Assembly: GCF_006334925.1 (NCBI RefSeq)
Contig: NZ_VDHJ01000003.1
Span: 186,001 to 250,000 of the forward strand
Source: Corynebacterium tapiri
GTDB lineage: Bacteria; Actinomycetota; Actinomycetes; Mycobacteriales; Mycobacteriaceae
DNA: 64,000 nucleotides
Reading direction: 5' to 3'
How positions within the stretch are numbered: position 1 is the first letter of the stretch; every line of letters starts with the position of its first letter. Made by a program: the position numbers and the translations under genes. Shown here piece after piece: positions 9,063 through 18,891 of this stretch. Under the pieces are notes generated by a model that was not told the origin of the DNA, did not search any database, and saw nothing but the letters and a program-made list of their open reading frames with translations.

Positions 9063-10378
9063 CAGCGCTCCTCTCCAAGCAACCGGGCAGAAATGGCTTC
9101 ACCGTGCGCGGGCAGCTGCTCTGCCTCGGCCAGTGCAATGACGTGCTCGGCGACCTCGGCCAACGCAGGCTGGTCGTAAGACACCAGGTTCATGGGCTTG
9201 AGGAATGTGTGGGTGCTTAAGCCCGCAGCAAAGCGTGCGGTGCCCGAGGTGGGAAGCACGTGATTGGAACCGGCTGCGTAGTCGCCCAGCGGAACCGGTG
9301 AGTACGGGCCCACAAACACGGCTCCGGCGTTGGTGATGCGGCGGGCAACGGCCTCGGCCTCACGGGTGTGAATCTCCAGGTGTTCGGCCGCGTACGCATT
9401 GGCTGCCGCAATCCCCGCCTCAAGGCCGCTAACCAGCACGATGCCCGACTGCGCACCAGTGAGCGCCTCGCGCACCCGGTCGGCATTGCGGGTGACGGTA
9501 TAGCGTGCCTCGACCTCCTTGTTCACCGCGTGGGCCAGGTCCTCGTCGTCGGTGATCAGCACGGATGCTGCCAGCTGATCGTGCTCGGCCTGGCTGATGA
9601 GGTCGTAGGCCACGTGGACCGGATTGGCGGAAGAATCCGCCAGCACCGCGATCTCGGTGGGTCCGGCCTCTGCATCGATACCTACTACCCCGTTGACCAG
9701 CCTTTTGGCGGCTGCGACAAAGATGTTTCCCGGGCCCGTGATCATATCTACGGGTGCCAAGTCGGCTTCGTCGTCACCGTATGCCAGCAACGCGACAGCT
9801 TGCGCGCCACCGACCGCCCACACCTCGTCGACCCCAAGTAGAGCGCATGCCGCCAGGATCGTGGGGTGAGGCAATCCGCCGTGCTCGGCCTGCGGCGGCG
9901 AGGCCACGACGAGGGAGCTTGCCCCCGCCTCCTGCGCCGGAATCACATTCATCATGACGCTGGACGGGTACACCGCCTGACCGCCGGGCACGTAGAGGCC
10001 CACGCGCTCAACGGGCACAAAGGTCTCGGTGATGCGCGCGCCCGATCGAATCTCGGTGGTGTGTTCCACCGGGCGCTGATCAGCATGGACAGCGCGCACC
10101 CGCGCAATCGATTCTTCCAAGGCCGCCCGCACGGCGGGATCGAGATCTGCCAAGGCGCGCTGGCACTCTTCCTCCGGCACGCGAATGGCCTCCGGGCGCA
10201 CGGAATCGAATCGCTCGGTGTAATCGAGGGCGGCGGCGGCACCGCGGTGTCGAACGTCCTCTACGATGGGCGCGACCGTTGGCAGAGTCGAGGCAACGTC
10301 AACCCCTCCTCGTGGTAGAGCGCGCCGCAGCTGCGAAGGGGTGGGGGCGGTGCCGCGCAAATCGGTCACAGCTAGCAT
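9062..10378 (-). CDS. hisD: Histidinol dehydrogenase
   Basis: A 438-residue Zn-dependent NAD enzyme for the last two oxidations, histidinol to histidine. [15 protein letters not shown] and the long signature around [14 protein letters not shown] (residues about 235-260) are typical. The ATG at 10378 is preceded by AAGGAAGAGG about 7 nt upstream, so longer open frames upstream are not used. It begins the hisD-hisC-hisB-MFS-hisH unit. The leader is short: at most about 80 bp separate it from the divergent YbjN gene. No T-box motif is visible there, unlike before ileS. Confidence 0.97.
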   Translation of the reverse strand: MLAVTDLRGTAPTPSQLRRALPRGGVDVASTLPTVAPIVEDVRHRGAAAALDYTERFDSVRPEAIRVPEEECQRALADLDPAVRAALEESIARVRAVHADQRPVEHTTEIRSGARITETFVPVERVGLYVPGGQAVYPSSVMMNVIPAQEAGASSLVVASPPQAEHGGLPHPTILAACALLGVDEVWAVGGAQAVALLAYGDDEADLAPVDMITGPGNIFVAAAKRLVNGVVGIDAEAGPTEIAVLADSSANPVHVAYDLISQAEHDQLAASVLITDDEDLAHAVNKEVEARYTVTRNADRVREALTGAQSGIVLVSGLEAGIAAANAYAAEHLEIHTREAEAVARRITNAGAVFVGPYSPVPLGDYAAGSNHVLPTSGTARFAAGLSTHTFLKPMNLVSYDQPALAEVAEHVIALAEAEQLPAHGEAISARLLGEER

Positions 10379-10425
10379 CGAGGTACCTCTTCCTTTGTAA
10401 GCCTGTAGAGGAATAGGTAATCCAG

Positions 10426-10438
10426 TGTACGGGGTACA
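10426..10438. promoter_or_regulatory. Palindrome TGTAC-GGG-GTACA between hisD and the YbjN gene
   Basis: A 13-bp inverted repeat with 5-bp perfect arms in the 81-bp divergent intergenic region. On the minus strand it overlaps a possible hisD promoter (TTGTAC, 18-bp spacer, TATTCC). It could be an operator; no regulator is identified. Confidence 0.35.
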
Positions 10439-10459
10439 AGGTTTAGCCGAGGAGTAGCC

Positions 10460-11455
10460 ATGAGTTTTGAGGACGGCACCATTTCCGAGGTCACACTTGA
10501 CCGAATCCGGGCTGCTGCTACTTACATGGGGCTGCCGGTCGTGGAGGCGGAGAACAGCGTCGTTGTTCCCGCCGAGACTCACGTTACGGTGATCACCGTG
10601 CAGGAAGAGTCGCCACGAACGCTCTCGTTCACCTCCCGCGCACGCCATAGCGCGGCCCTGGCCGACATCGCCGAACTAGCTCAGCTGTGCAATGAATGGA
10701 ATCACGATCGCCTCGGACCGACCGCCACGCTCGTCGTCGGTGACGATGGTTCTGTCGAGGTCGTAGCGCGCGTTAGCGTCCTGGTGGTTGATGGGCTGAG
10801 CGACGCCCAAGTGTTGGATCACATGCAGCTGTACGAGTCCACCAGCAAACTCTTTTTCCGCGAGCTGAGCAACGCCCGACCCGAGTTCAGCGACCTCTCC
10901 CCTGATCAGCGTGAGACACAGGACCAGGATGCCGCCAAGCGCAGCATCGGGCACCGCCAGCACCGCGGAGTAGAGGATTCCGTATTGCGCAATGCCGTTC
11001 AGCAAGAAGAGGACACCGTGGAATCATCCATCAAGCCGGTCACTCTGGACCGCATCTTGACCAGCCTCGAGTCCCTCGGCATCACGCGCGTACAGCGCGA
11101 CCCCGAGGGCTTGATGGCCTGGATCAATGGCATAGCGTTTGGCTTCTTCGTGGACAACGGACCCAGCTTCCTGGTTAAAGGGCACTGGGATCCGGGCCTC
11201 GATCCGGAAAACGACGCCCTGCGCATCTTCTTGCTCTGCAACGACCTCAACTGCGAAAAGCCGCTGCTGAAGGCCTACACCCACACCGACGATGACGGCT
11301 TACAGGTGCGCATCGAGTACACGGCCTCCGTGGTGCAGGGGCTTAACGACGATCAATTGGACTCCCACGTCATGCACGCCCTCAACCTGATCCTGCACGC
11401 GCTGGATGACATTAGCCGCGACGCCACCGGCTCCAGCGCCGTGGATTGGCCCTAA
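10460..11455 (+). CDS. Tandem YbjN-domain protein
   Basis: A 331-residue soluble protein built from two copies of a YbjN-like (type III secretion chaperone-like) domain. The copies start at about residue 10 and 192, each opening with a related helix: [14 protein letters not shown] and [14 protein letters not shown]. They are joined by a charged, Gln/Asp/Arg-rich linker at about 150-190. YbjN proteins are linked to stress and motility phenotypes in other bacteria, but no reaction is known. The start has GAGGAG 5 nt upstream. It is divergent from hisD, and its stop overlaps the DUF2567 stop by 4 bp. Confidence 0.7.
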   Translation: MSFEDGTISEVTLDRIRAAATYMGLPVVEAENSVVVPAETHVTVITVQEESPRTLSFTSRARHSAALADIAELAQLCNEWNHDRLGPTATLVVGDDGSVEVVARVSVLVVDGLSDAQVLDHMQLYESTSKLFFRELSNARPEFSDLSPDQRETQDQDAAKRSIGHRQHRGVEDSVLRNAVQQEEDTVESSIKPVTLDRILTSLESLGITRVQRDPEGLMAWINGIAFGFFVDNGPSFLVKGHWDPGLDPENDALRIFLLCNDLNCEKPLLKAYTHTDDDGLQVRIEYTASVVQGLNDDQLDSHVMHALNLILHALDDISRDATGSSAVDWP

Positions 11456-11979
11456 ATCTCCTGCCACTGCCGCATTACGAGTCCGCACCAGTGGGCCATC
11501 GTGGCCATCAAGGGGGCTGCGATCAGCGCCACGGTGGGATCGAGATCGGTAACCAGCTCCACCTGCTGCCCCGGCTGCACCGTAGGCAGGTCAGGGATGG
11601 TGTGCAGGGCGTGCGATACCGCATCACCAACCAGGAAGAACGCTAGTGCCCCGGTCACGGCACAGAGGCCGGACCACAACACACCCCGCGTCGAGGGCCG
11701 GGTGCGCGTTGCCGCCACTGCTAGCGAGCCGACGGCAACGCCAAGCAGCCCCGTGAGGACGACGAACCACATGTAGCTGTTCACGCTGGCATCGGTGTTA
11801 GCGATCAGCGCCAGCCCCGCACCATCCTCGGTAACCTCTGTGAGCACGCGCGGGCGCAACCACCCCCACAGGGCCCCAAGCGTCGAGTACCCCAGAAGGG
11901 CAACGCCAAATAGTCCCGCAGCATCACCCACTGCGGGACCAATCCGTGGTCGAGTTCGCGTTAGCGGCAGAACTTCCAC
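11452..11979 (-). CDS. DUF2567-type membrane protein
   Basis: A 175-residue protein with about four membrane segments (residues 20-40, 68-90, 97-118 and 148-168) and an extracytoplasmic loop rich in Thr/Val. It resembles the actinobacterial DUF2567 family of unknown function. The GTG start overlaps the end of the upstream lipoprotein gene by 19 bp and has GGCGGGGA directly before it; an internal GTG 16 codons later is an alternative. The overlap suggests coexpression with the lipoprotein. Confidence 0.6.
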   Translation of the reverse strand: MEVLPLTRTRPRIGPAVGDAAGLFGVALLGYSTLGALWGWLRPRVLTEVTEDGAGLALIANTDASVNSYMWFVVLTGLLGVAVGSLAVAATRTRPSTRGVLWSGLCAVTGALAFFLVGDAVSHALHTIPDLPTVQPGQQVELVTDLDPTVALIAAPLMATMAHWCGLVMRQWQEI

Positions 11980-12650
11980 TCCCCGCCCTCATTGCGGAAG
12001 CGCTGCGTCTTGGTGTCGGTGCCTTCTGCGGTGGAGGCGGTGATCGACGCGGAGGCCACGTCCCCGTTGACGACCACGTTGCTCACATCCTTGATGCCAG
12101 AGGCATTCCAACCCGGAAAGTTGTTCATCGGCATGTTGGGCACACCATCCAGATTGAATGCCTTCTCACCGCCCTGCTCGGCGACGACCTCCTGGCAGGA
12201 GTGGCGCGGCATGTAGAGCAGGAAGTCATGCAGCGTCTGCTGCTCGTACAGTCCGCCAACCAGCGTGGTGATCTGGTGAACCTGGTCAGGGTTGGCAGGC
12301 TGGCCTTGGATGGGGTCGATCTCCGCTACCTGGATGTCGCCATTCTCAAAGGGGTTCTCCCCTGCCGCTGCCGCCCCTGGAGCCGGTACGGGGACGGCTG
12401 GAGCGTTTGCGGAATCCCCCTTCTGCGGGGACTTAGGCTGATCGGAGGGCTTCGTCGTCGACTCTTTCGCGGACGTCGTGCTGGACGACGTCGTCGTTGC
12501 CGAGCTGCTGGGCTTTGCCGATGAGGTCACCGTGCTCGTGGGCGCGGGGGCGTTAGCCGATTCCTCCTTGGAACCGCACGCACTGAGCACAAGTGGCACG
12601 GCAGCCACAACGGCTACAGCGGGGGCAACACGGGAAAGACTCGCAAACAC
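11961..12650 (-). CDS. Secreted lipoprotein, Ser/Thr-rich linker
   Basis: A 229-residue prolipoprotein. The GTG at 12650 is chosen because TTAAGGAGATC lies about 10 nt upstream and it places a clean signal peptide before the lipobox LSAC (Cys at residue 24); a longer frame starting upstream would be too long. After the Cys comes a low-complexity Ser/Thr/Lys/Pro linker of about 60 residues, then a globular domain containing two Cys (HSCQEV and the terminal KFCR) that may pair. It is probably anchored in the outer leaflet of the cytoplasmic membrane. The function of the C-terminal domain is not recognised. It is divergent from tetR. Confidence 0.7.
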   Translation of the reverse strand: MFASLSRVAPAVAVVAAVPLVLSACGSKEESANAPAPTSTVTSSAKPSSSATTTSSSTTSAKESTTKPSDQPKSPQKGDSANAPAVPVPAPGAAAAGENPFENGDIQVAEIDPIQGQPANPDQVHQITTLVGGLYEQQTLHDFLLYMPRHSCQEVVAEQGGEKAFNLDGVPNMPMNNFPGWNASGIKDVSNVVVNGDVASASITASTAEGTDTKTQRFRNEGGEWKFCR

Positions 12651-12812
12651 GAAGGGTGATCTCCTTAAATCAACAAGTGCGGCAAACATCCGGACATGAA
12701 GGTCTATCGCATCAGTTGTGCCGATCGTAACAACCTTCAACTGTCCGCCGCGTAGGCGTTGTCTAGCGGATTACGCAAAGAATCCTGTGAACGCTCACCT
12801 GAGGTTTAACGC

Positions 12813-12818
12813 TATCGT
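12813..12818 (+). promoter_or_regulatory. -10 box of tetR, leaderless geometry
   Basis: TATCGT ends 8 nt before the GTG start at 12827, with no Shine-Dalgarno. Confidence 0.5.
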
Positions 12819-12826
12819 GGTGCACC

Positions 12827-13372
12827 GTGAACCTGACTCGCGATGCCATTGTCGACGCCGCCCTGACCATCCTGGATACCTACGGTCTGGCCGATATGAC
12901 GATGCGACGCGTGGCCACGCACCTCTCGGTAGCTCCCGGTGCGCTGTACTGGCACGTGGCCAACAAGCAGGCACTCATCGCCGCGCTGGCGCAACGAATT
13001 GTGGAGCCAGCGCTGAACTCGCCCGCCCAGGATGCTCACGAGCGCACCCAGCTCATCGCTGGTGCACTGGTGTCCCACCGGGATGCCGCTGAGCTGTGCT
13101 CGATCGCAATCGCCCAGCCAGAATCTGCCGTGCGACGCGAGATCGAGGAGTCTTTGACCACTGCGCTTGGTTCCATTCCCGACTCGCCCGTCGCTGCCCG
13201 AGCGCTGCTCCATCTGCTGTTGGGTGCCTGCGTCAACGAGCAGACCACGCGGCAGCTGGCAGCCGCTGCCGGATCCGACGTGGTTGTGAGCGGGTATGGG
13301 GTAAGCCGGGACGTCGAAACGCAGGTTGCACTGCTGTTGCGCGGTCTTGGGCAAGCTACCCCGCTAGACTAA
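12827..13372 (+). CDS. TetR-family transcriptional regulator
   Basis: A 181-residue regulator with a TetR N-terminal helix-turn-helix: DAIVDAALTILDTYGLADMT, then MRRVATHLSVAPGALYWHVANK, ending with the typical YWHVxNK. The C-terminal ligand domain is not diagnostic. The start is a GTG with a -10 box 8 nt upstream, so it is probably leaderless. Targets may be the divergent lipoprotein gene, itself, or glgX, which begins 6 bp after its stop; no convincing palindrome is seen in the 176-bp divergent region. Confidence 0.85.
   Translation: MNLTRDAIVDAALTILDTYGLADMTMRRVATHLSVAPGALYWHVANKQALIAALAQRIVEPALNSPAQDAHERTQLIAGALVSHRDAAELCSIAIAQPESAVRREIEESLTTALGSIPDSPVAARALLHLLLGACVNEQTTRQLAAAAGSDVVVSGYGVSRDVETQVALLLRGLGQATPLD
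13365..13370 (+). promoter_or_regulatory. -10 box of glgX inside the tetR stop region
   Basis: TAGACT ends 8 nt before the glgX ATG and includes part of the tetR stop. It would allow glgX to be expressed independently of tetR. Confidence 0.45.
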
Positions 13373-13378
13373 GCCGTC

Positions 13379-15544
13379 ATGAGTTCTGCGAATACTGAAG
13401 AGCAACCCGTCTGGCCCGGCTCTGCTTATCCCCTCGGCTCCACCTACGACGGCGCGGGGACCAACTTTGCACTGTTCTCGGATGTTGCAGAACGCGTCGA
13501 GCTTTGCCTTATCGACCGCGATGACAACGAGACCCGAGTGGAGATCACCGAGGTCGACGGCCACGTCTGGCATTGCTATCTTCCCGGAATCGTTCCGGGC
13601 CAGCGCTACGGTTACCGCGTCTATGGTCCCTACGACCCGGACAATGGCCTGCGCTGCGATCCGTCCAAGCTGCTGGTGGACCCATACGCCCGCGCCTTCG
13701 ACGGCGAGTTCGACGGCGACGCCTCCCTGTTTAGCTACGACATCTTCGCCGATGAACCGGGTGCGGGCCGCAACGAGTCGGACTCCTTGGGCCACACCAT
13801 GAAGTCTGTGGTGATCAACCCCTTCTTCGACTGGGGAAACGACCGCGCCCCCAAGACCCCGTACCACGAGACAGTGATCTACGAGACCCACGTCAAGGGC
13901 ATGACGGCCACCCACCCGGACGTTCCCGAACACCTGCGCGGAACGTATGCCGGCATGGCTCACCCCGCTGTGGTCAACTACCTCAAAGACCTCGGCGTCA
14001 CCGCAGTCGAGCTGATGCCCGTGCATCAGTTCCTGCAGGATGATCGCCTGCGTAACCTGGGACTGCGCAACTACTGGGGGTACAACACCTTCGGGTTCTT
14101 TGCCCCGCAACAGGACTACGCGGCTGCGCAGCGCCCAGGCGAGGCCGTCGCCGAATTCAAGGGCATGGTGCGCGCCTATCACGAGGCGGGTATGGAGGTC
14201 ATCCTCGATGTGGTTTACAACCACACCGCTGAGGGCAACCATCTCGGTCCCACGATCGCCTTCCGCGGCATCGACAACCAGGCCTACTACCGCCTAGTCG
14301 AGGGCGACGAGGGCCACTACATGGACTACACCGGCACCGGTAACTCGCTGAACGTGCGCCACCCGCACTCGCTGCAGCTAATCCTGGATAGCCTGCGCTA
14401 CTGGGTCACCGAGATGCACGTGGACGGCTTCCGCTTCGACCTGGCCTCCACTCTGGCGCGTGAGTTCAACGACGTTGATCGCCTGGCCACGTTCTTCGAC
14501 CTGGTCCAGCAGGACCCGGTGGTCTCCCAAGTCAAGCTCATCGCCGAGCCCTGGGATGTCGGCGAGGGCGGCTACCAGGTAGGCAACTTCCCGCCGCTGT
14601 GGACCGAGTGGAACGGTAAGTACCGCGACACGGTGCGCGACTTCTGGCGCGGTCAGCCCGCCACCCTGGGCGAGTTTGCCTCTCGCCTGACGGGCTCCTC
14701 CGATCTGTATGCGGGTAGCGATCGTCGCCCCACGGCCTCGATCAACTTCATCACCGCACACGACGGCTTCACCCTCAACGACCTGGTCAGCTACAACGAG
14801 AAGCACAACTCTGAAAACGGCGAGGACAACCGCGACGGTGAATCCCACAACCGCTCGTGGAACCACGGCGTGGAGGGCAAGACGGACGACCCGGCGGTGC
14901 TGGAGCTGCGCGGGCGCCAGCGTCGCAACTTCCTCACCACCCTGCTATTGAGCCTGGGCACGCCGATGATCAGCCACGGTGATGAGATCGGGCGCACCCA
15001 GAACGGCAACAACAATGTGTACTGCCAAGACAACGAGCTGTCGTGGATGAACTGGGACCTGTTGGAGGAGAACTCCGAGCTGCACGCGTTTACCCAGCGC
15101 CTCATCGCACTGCGCCAGGAGCACCCGGTGTTCCGGCGCCGCCAATTCCTCTCCGGCGGGCCGCTGGGCTCGGATGTGCGCGAGCGCGACATCGCCTGGC
15201 TGGTCCCCTCCGGCGAACTGATGACGCAGGACGATTGGGATTTCGACTTTGGCAAAGCCTTGATGGTCTACCTCAACGGCATGGCCATCACCGAGCCGAA
15301 CGAGCGCGGCGAGCACATCGTGGATGATTCTTTTGTGCTCATGTTCAACGCGCACGATGAGGACATCGACTTCACGCTGCCCCCGAAGTCCCTGGGTACG
15401 CGGTGGACGGTGGTCATCGACACCACCGAGCCGACCGGCTACCCCTTGGAGGCCCAGGAGATGTCAGCCTCCGATACCTTGCGGGTGCCGGCGCGCTCCA
15501 CGATGGTGCTCAAGCAGCTGGCTCCCCCGGAGTTCGACGCCTAG
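13379..15544 (+). CDS. glgX: Glycogen debranching enzyme (GH13, GlgX/TreX)
   Basis: A 721-residue GH13 isoamylase-type enzyme that hydrolyses alpha-1,6 branches of glycogen or limit dextrin. The N-terminal CBM48-like domain covers about residues 10-110. The GH13 barrel has the nucleophile in [10 protein letters not shown], the acid/base Glu in LIAEPWDVG, and the third acid in [12 protein letters not shown]-terminal beta domain follows. The linear dextrins it frees are the substrates of TreY at 19502, so the three genes fit one glycogen-to-trehalose route. Its stop overlaps that of the PhnB-like gene by 4 bp. Confidence 0.95.
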   Translation: MSSANTEEQPVWPGSAYPLGSTYDGAGTNFALFSDVAERVELCLIDRDDNETRVEITEVDGHVWHCYLPGIVPGQRYGYRVYGPYDPDNGLRCDPSKLLVDPYARAFDGEFDGDASLFSYDIFADEPGAGRNESDSLGHTMKSVVINPFFDWGNDRAPKTPYHETVIYETHVKGMTATHPDVPEHLRGTYAGMAHPAVVNYLKDLGVTAVELMPVHQFLQDDRLRNLGLRNYWGYNTFGFFAPQQDYAAAQRPGEAVAEFKGMVRAYHEAGMEVILDVVYNHTAEGNHLGPTIAFRGIDNQAYYRLVEGDEGHYMDYTGTGNSLNVRHPHSLQLILDSLRYWVTEMHVDGFRFDLASTLAREFNDVDRLATFFDLVQQDPVVSQVKLIAEPWDVGEGGYQVGNFPPLWTEWNGKYRDTVRDFWRGQPATLGEFASRLTGSSDLYAGSDRRPTASINFITAHDGFTLNDLVSYNEKHNSENGEDNRDGESHNRSWNHGVEGKTDDPAVLELRGRQRRNFLTTLLLSLGTPMISHGDEIGRTQNGNNNVYCQDNELSWMNWDLLEENSELHAFTQRLIALRQEHPVFRRRQFLSGGPLGSDVRERDIAWLVPSGELMTQDDWDFDFGKALMVYLNGMAITEPNERGEHIVDDSFVLMFNAHDEDIDFTLPPKSLGTRWTVVIDTTEPTGYPLEAQEMSASDTLRVPARSTMVLKQLAPPEFDA

Positions 15545-16392
15545 AGCTCCATCCCGCGGTGGTGGATCTGCCAGGTGATTCCGAACTGATCCTCGCACCA
15601 GCCGTAGTTGTCCTTGGCAGGATCGTGGGACAGGCGAGCATGCAGCTGCTCTGCCTGCTCCGCGTCCTCGGCCATGACGTGCAGCGAGTTGCCGGCGGTG
15701 AAGGTGAACTCGTGCTCCACGCCGGAGTCCATGGCGGATAACCACAGTCCGCCGATGCGCGCATCGGAGTACATCACGTCGCCGCTTTCGGTGGACACGC
15801 CCGTGCCCGCGGCGGACTCATCGGTGTAGAAGTGGCGCACGCCGAGCTGGGAATCCGGGAACGTCTCCACGTAGTAGTCAACGGCTTCACGGGCCTTGCC
15901 GTGGTTGACGTTGCCAAACATCAGCGACGGGGTGACAAAGGGGCGCTCGTCGCCCTCCGGATTGGTCAGCATGAGCTGCCAGTTCACCCCATATTTGTCC
16001 TGCACCCACCCATAAAGCTGGCTAAAGGGATACTGCTGCAGCGGCATGAGCGCTTGACCGCCGTCGATAAGCACCTCCCACAGCTTTTCCAGGCGCGCGC
16101 TGGCGTCCTGCATCCGAGAGGGATCGAAGTTGAGGATGAAGCTTATCGACGGATTCACTGCGTGCTCATCCGCGGCGTTGATAAAGCCCAGCGAAACGCC
16201 TTCGATGTCTAGGAACTTCACGCGGGTCTTGCCGGCGAACTCTTCCAGGTAGTACTCGTGCGGGTCCGGGTAGGTCAGGCGGCCGGTCACCTCGGCGCGC
16301 ACGTCGATGGACTGGAAGGCCTGAACGTAGAAGTCGCAGGCCTCGTCGGCGGTGCGGTTCATCCATAGGGTAGGCGTGATCATCTGGGTCAT
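15541..16392 (-). CDS. Tandem PhnB/VOC-fold protein
   Basis: A 283-residue protein with two copies of the PhnB-like VOC (glyoxalase/bleomycin-resistance) fold. The first begins ITPTLWMNRTADEACDFYVQ and the second VTPSLMFGNVNHGKAREAVD near residue 145. Each copy ends with a YGVNWQL or FGITWQI strand. The family includes 3-demethylubiquinone-methyltransferase-named proteins, but no enzyme activity is established. The ATG at 16392 follows a TAGGGT box by 8 nt. It is divergent from the SDR gene. Confidence 0.75.
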   Translation of the reverse strand: MTQMITPTLWMNRTADEACDFYVQAFQSIDVRAEVTGRLTYPDPHEYYLEEFAGKTRVKFLDIEGVSLGFINAADEHAVNPSISFILNFDPSRMQDASARLEKLWEVLIDGGQALMPLQQYPFSQLYGWVQDKYGVNWQLMLTNPEGDERPFVTPSLMFGNVNHGKAREAVDYYVETFPDSQLGVRHFYTDESAAGTGVSTESGDVMYSDARIGGLWLSAMDSGVEHEFTFTAGNSLHVMAEDAEQAEQLHARLSHDPAKDNYGWCEDQFGITWQIHHRGMEL

Positions 16393-16400
16393 GTCCGCCC

Positions 16401-16406
16401 ACCCTA
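16401..16406 (-). promoter_or_regulatory. -10 box of the PhnB-like gene, leaderless geometry
   Basis: TAGGGT on the minus strand ends 8 nt before the ATG at 16392. Confidence 0.5.
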
Positions 16407-16437
16407 TCGATCCGACCACATATGCGTGGATTTTGAT

Positions 16438-16443
16438 TAGTCT
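16438..16443 (+). promoter_or_regulatory. -10 box of the SDR gene, leaderless geometry
   Basis: TAGTCT ends 8 nt before the ATG at 16452. Confidence 0.5.
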
Positions 16444-16451
16444 CGGGTGAC

Positions 16452-17339
16452 ATGAGCACTTTGAAAGACCCCCGCACGTTGTTCGAAGCTATTGAGCCGC
16501 CGGCGCAGATTCAGGAGGAGCCCGGACTGGAGACCGAGGCCACCCCGGTCCCGGACATCGGGCTCGACTCCTACGTTGGCCACGGGCGGCTCAAGGGCCG
16601 TAAGGCCCTGATCACCGGTGGCGACTCCGGCATTGGCGCCGCCGTGGCCATCGCCTACGCCCGCGAGGGTGCAGACGTGGCCATCTCCTACCTGCCCAGC
16701 GAGCAGAAGGACGCGGACCGCGTAATCAAGGCGATCGAGGATGCGGGCCAGAAGGCCCTGGCGCTGCCCGGCGACCTCATCGAGCTGGAGCAGTGCGAAA
16801 AGATCGTGGCTGAAACGGTCAAGGCTTTCGGTGGCCTGGACATCCTGGTCAACAACGCGTCGCGCCAGCGGTGGCAGGAAAAACTCACCGACATCACCGA
16901 CGAGGAATTCGACAAGACTATGAAGGCCAACGTCTACTCCTCCTTCCGTGTGACCAAGGCGGCGCTGCCGCACCTGGAGCCGGGTTCGGCAATCCTGTTT
17001 ACGTCCTCGGTCAACGCCTACTCGCCCAGCCCGACGCTGATCGACTACGGCGTGACCAAGGCAGCCATGAACAACCTGGCCAAGGGCCTATCCGAGCAGC
17101 TCGTCGGGGATGGCATCCGCGTCAACTGTGTGGCACCCGGCCCGGTGTGGACGGTCCTTCAGCCCTCCCACGGCCAGCCGCAGGAGAAGGTTCAGGAGTT
17201 CGGCCGCGACACCGGCTTGGGTCGTGCCGGGCAGCCCGTGGAGATGGCCGGAGCCTACGTCTACCTGGCATCCGATGAGGCCTCCTTTGTCACCGGCGAG
17301 ACCATTGTGGCCGCTGGTGGCGGGCGCATGCCGTTCTAA
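16452..17339 (+). CDS. SDR-family NAD(P)-dependent oxidoreductase
   Basis: A 295-residue classical short-chain dehydrogenase with an N-terminal extension of about 48 residues, like the YghA/YdaD (general stress protein 39) group. The cofactor motif is GGDSGIGAAVA near residue 57, LVNNAS follows, and the catalytic set is Ser in FTSSVNAY with Tyr/Lys in DYGVTKAAM. The C-terminal ASFVTGE.. VAAGGG is typical. In that group a role in stress-related aldehyde or alcohol reduction has been proposed; the substrate here is unknown. Divergent from the PhnB-like gene with separate -10 boxes. Confidence 0.85.
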   Translation: MSTLKDPRTLFEAIEPPAQIQEEPGLETEATPVPDIGLDSYVGHGRLKGRKALITGGDSGIGAAVAIAYAREGADVAISYLPSEQKDADRVIKAIEDAGQKALALPGDLIELEQCEKIVAETVKAFGGLDILVNNASRQRWQEKLTDITDEEFDKTMKANVYSSFRVTKAALPHLEPGSAILFTSSVNAYSPSPTLIDYGVTKAAMNNLAKGLSEQLVGDGIRVNCVAPGPVWTVLQPSHGQPQEKVQEFGRDTGLGRAGQPVEMAGAYVYLASDEASFVTGETIVAAGGGRMPF

Positions 17340-17427
17340 GAAATCTGGTTGAGAGGGGACGTCGAAAAGCGCCACCCCACCGCGTAGGCTGAGTCATCTA
17401 TACGTGAGTCAGGAAAGGTGCGGTGGC

Positions 17428-18789
17428 GTGTTCAAAGCCCATGGTGCGACGGTAACGGTCACGGCAGATTCCGTGGAGGTTCAGCGCTCTGCGTTGTCTG
17501 CTGCGTTGCTCGGCGACGAACTTCTTTCGATCCCCTTGAGCGAGATCACAGGAGTGCACATCGAGGAGCCCACGGAGCTGGATCGTGGCGCGGTGCTTCT
17601 CGACGGCACACAGCACTCCATCGCGTTTGCACCCCTCCAACAGGAGCAGGCGCAAGCCCTCAGTGAGGCCATCGAGCGCGCCCGCAATGGGGAAGCTCCC
17701 ACTACCTCCGGGGTTACTGGCCTAGACTTTGTGGCATTCGATGTGGAAACGGCCAACCCGGCGTTCGGGTCAGTGTGCCAGATCGGCATGGCCAAGTTCC
17801 GCGACGGCGAACTGGCAGAAACTCGCTCCTGGCTGTGCAAGCCTCCGCAAGGGCTCGATGATTTCCAGCCCAAGAACATGGAGATCCACGGGATCACCCC
17901 GGAGGACGTGGCCGACGCGCCGGCCTTTGCCGACGCTGCCGCCGAGGCCCTCGAGTTCTTAGGCGATATGCCTTTTGTGGCTCACAACGCGCAGTTCGAC
18001 GCGACGGCGCTGCGCGATGCTGCTCAGGCCACCTCGCTCGACCTGCCTGACATTCTGTTTGGGTGCTCGCTGGCGCTGGCGCGCGCGGCCTCGCTCAAGG
18101 TGAAAAACCACAAACTGCCGACCCTGGCAGAACACTTCCATGCGGATTTGTCCCAGCATCACAACGCCGAGGCAGACGCGATTGCCTGCGGCGGCATCAT
18201 CGTCGGTTTGGCCTCCGAGAGGAACTACCGCGGCGAGCTCATGGGCCTGTTCCACGACGCCGGCTTCACCCTCGGCCGCATCGCCGAGGGCAAGGTCACC
18301 CCAGTGCTCAAGGACCGTTCGGGTGCAGCCCGCGCGCTACAGCTAAAGGGGCACACCACCGCTTCCCCGCTGGGTGAGCCCGGCGCGGGAACGGACTTCC
18401 GCTCAACCGAAGACAGTGCGCAGGAAAAGAAGCCCACGCGCGGTCGCGGGCCGGCTCCCTGGTCAAAGGTGGCCACCCCGGAGACCATCCCGGAGCCAAA
18501 CCAGGCCGCCGACCCCAACGACCCGTTGTATGGCCAGCAGGTCACCCTCACCGGAGACTTCGAGCCCTTTGACAAGGGCCAGCTGTGGCAAGCGATCGCC
18601 GAGCACGGCGGCCAGGTGGCCAAGAACGTGACCAAGAAGTCCACCATCCTGGTGATCGGCTCTTGGGGATCAATGACGTCGAAGGAGAAGCGCGCCCGCG
18701 AGCTCATGGACAAGGGCCAGGACATTCAGCTGTGGCCGGCAGACAAGCTGCTCGAGGTACTGGGGCTGAGCGAAGAGCCGCCGTTCTAA
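17428..18789 (+). CDS. DEDDh exonuclease with N-terminal DUF4429-like domain and C-terminal BRCT
   Basis: A 453-residue three-part protein. Residues 1-90 form a beta-rich DUF4429-like domain. About 97-265 is a DnaQ-type 3'-5' exonuclease with acidic motifs FVAFDVETANPA, VAHNAQFD and HHNAEADA (DEDDh type). After a charged linker, about 370-450 is a BRCT domain (GQQVTLTGDFEPF to LLEVLGL). Related proteins are annotated as DNA polymerase III epsilon-like exonucleases; a repair role is inferred. The GTG at 17428 has AGGAAAGG 9 nt upstream; a GTG at 17404 is also in frame, and TAGGCT further upstream could serve it. Confidence 0.8.
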   Translation: MFKAHGATVTVTADSVEVQRSALSAALLGDELLSIPLSEITGVHIEEPTELDRGAVLLDGTQHSIAFAPLQQEQAQALSEAIERARNGEAPTTSGVTGLDFVAFDVETANPAFGSVCQIGMAKFRDGELAETRSWLCKPPQGLDDFQPKNMEIHGITPEDVADAPAFADAAAEALEFLGDMPFVAHNAQFDATALRDAAQATSLDLPDILFGCSLALARAASLKVKNHKLPTLAEHFHADLSQHHNAEADAIACGGIIVGLASERNYRGELMGLFHDAGFTLGRIAEGKVTPVLKDRSGAARALQLKGHTTASPLGEPGAGTDFRSTEDSAQEKKPTRGRGPAPWSKVATPETIPEPNQAADPNDPLYGQQVTLTGDFEPFDKGQLWQAIAEHGGQVAKNVTKKSTILVIGSWGSMTSKEKRARELMDKGQDIQLWPADKLLEVLGLSEEPPF

Positions 18790-18891
18790 GCCGAGCACAA
18801 GACTTTTGCCCACGCGAGGGAACCGATGGGGGTTTAAAGCAGTCAAAGAGGGGTGAAACCACAAACTTCTGCGTGTAGCGAGGCCCACCCC

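Noticed and set aside
10379..10459. T-box or attenuator before hisD
   Set aside because: No GGTGGNACCGCG motif and under 81 bp are available; only a palindrome is visible.
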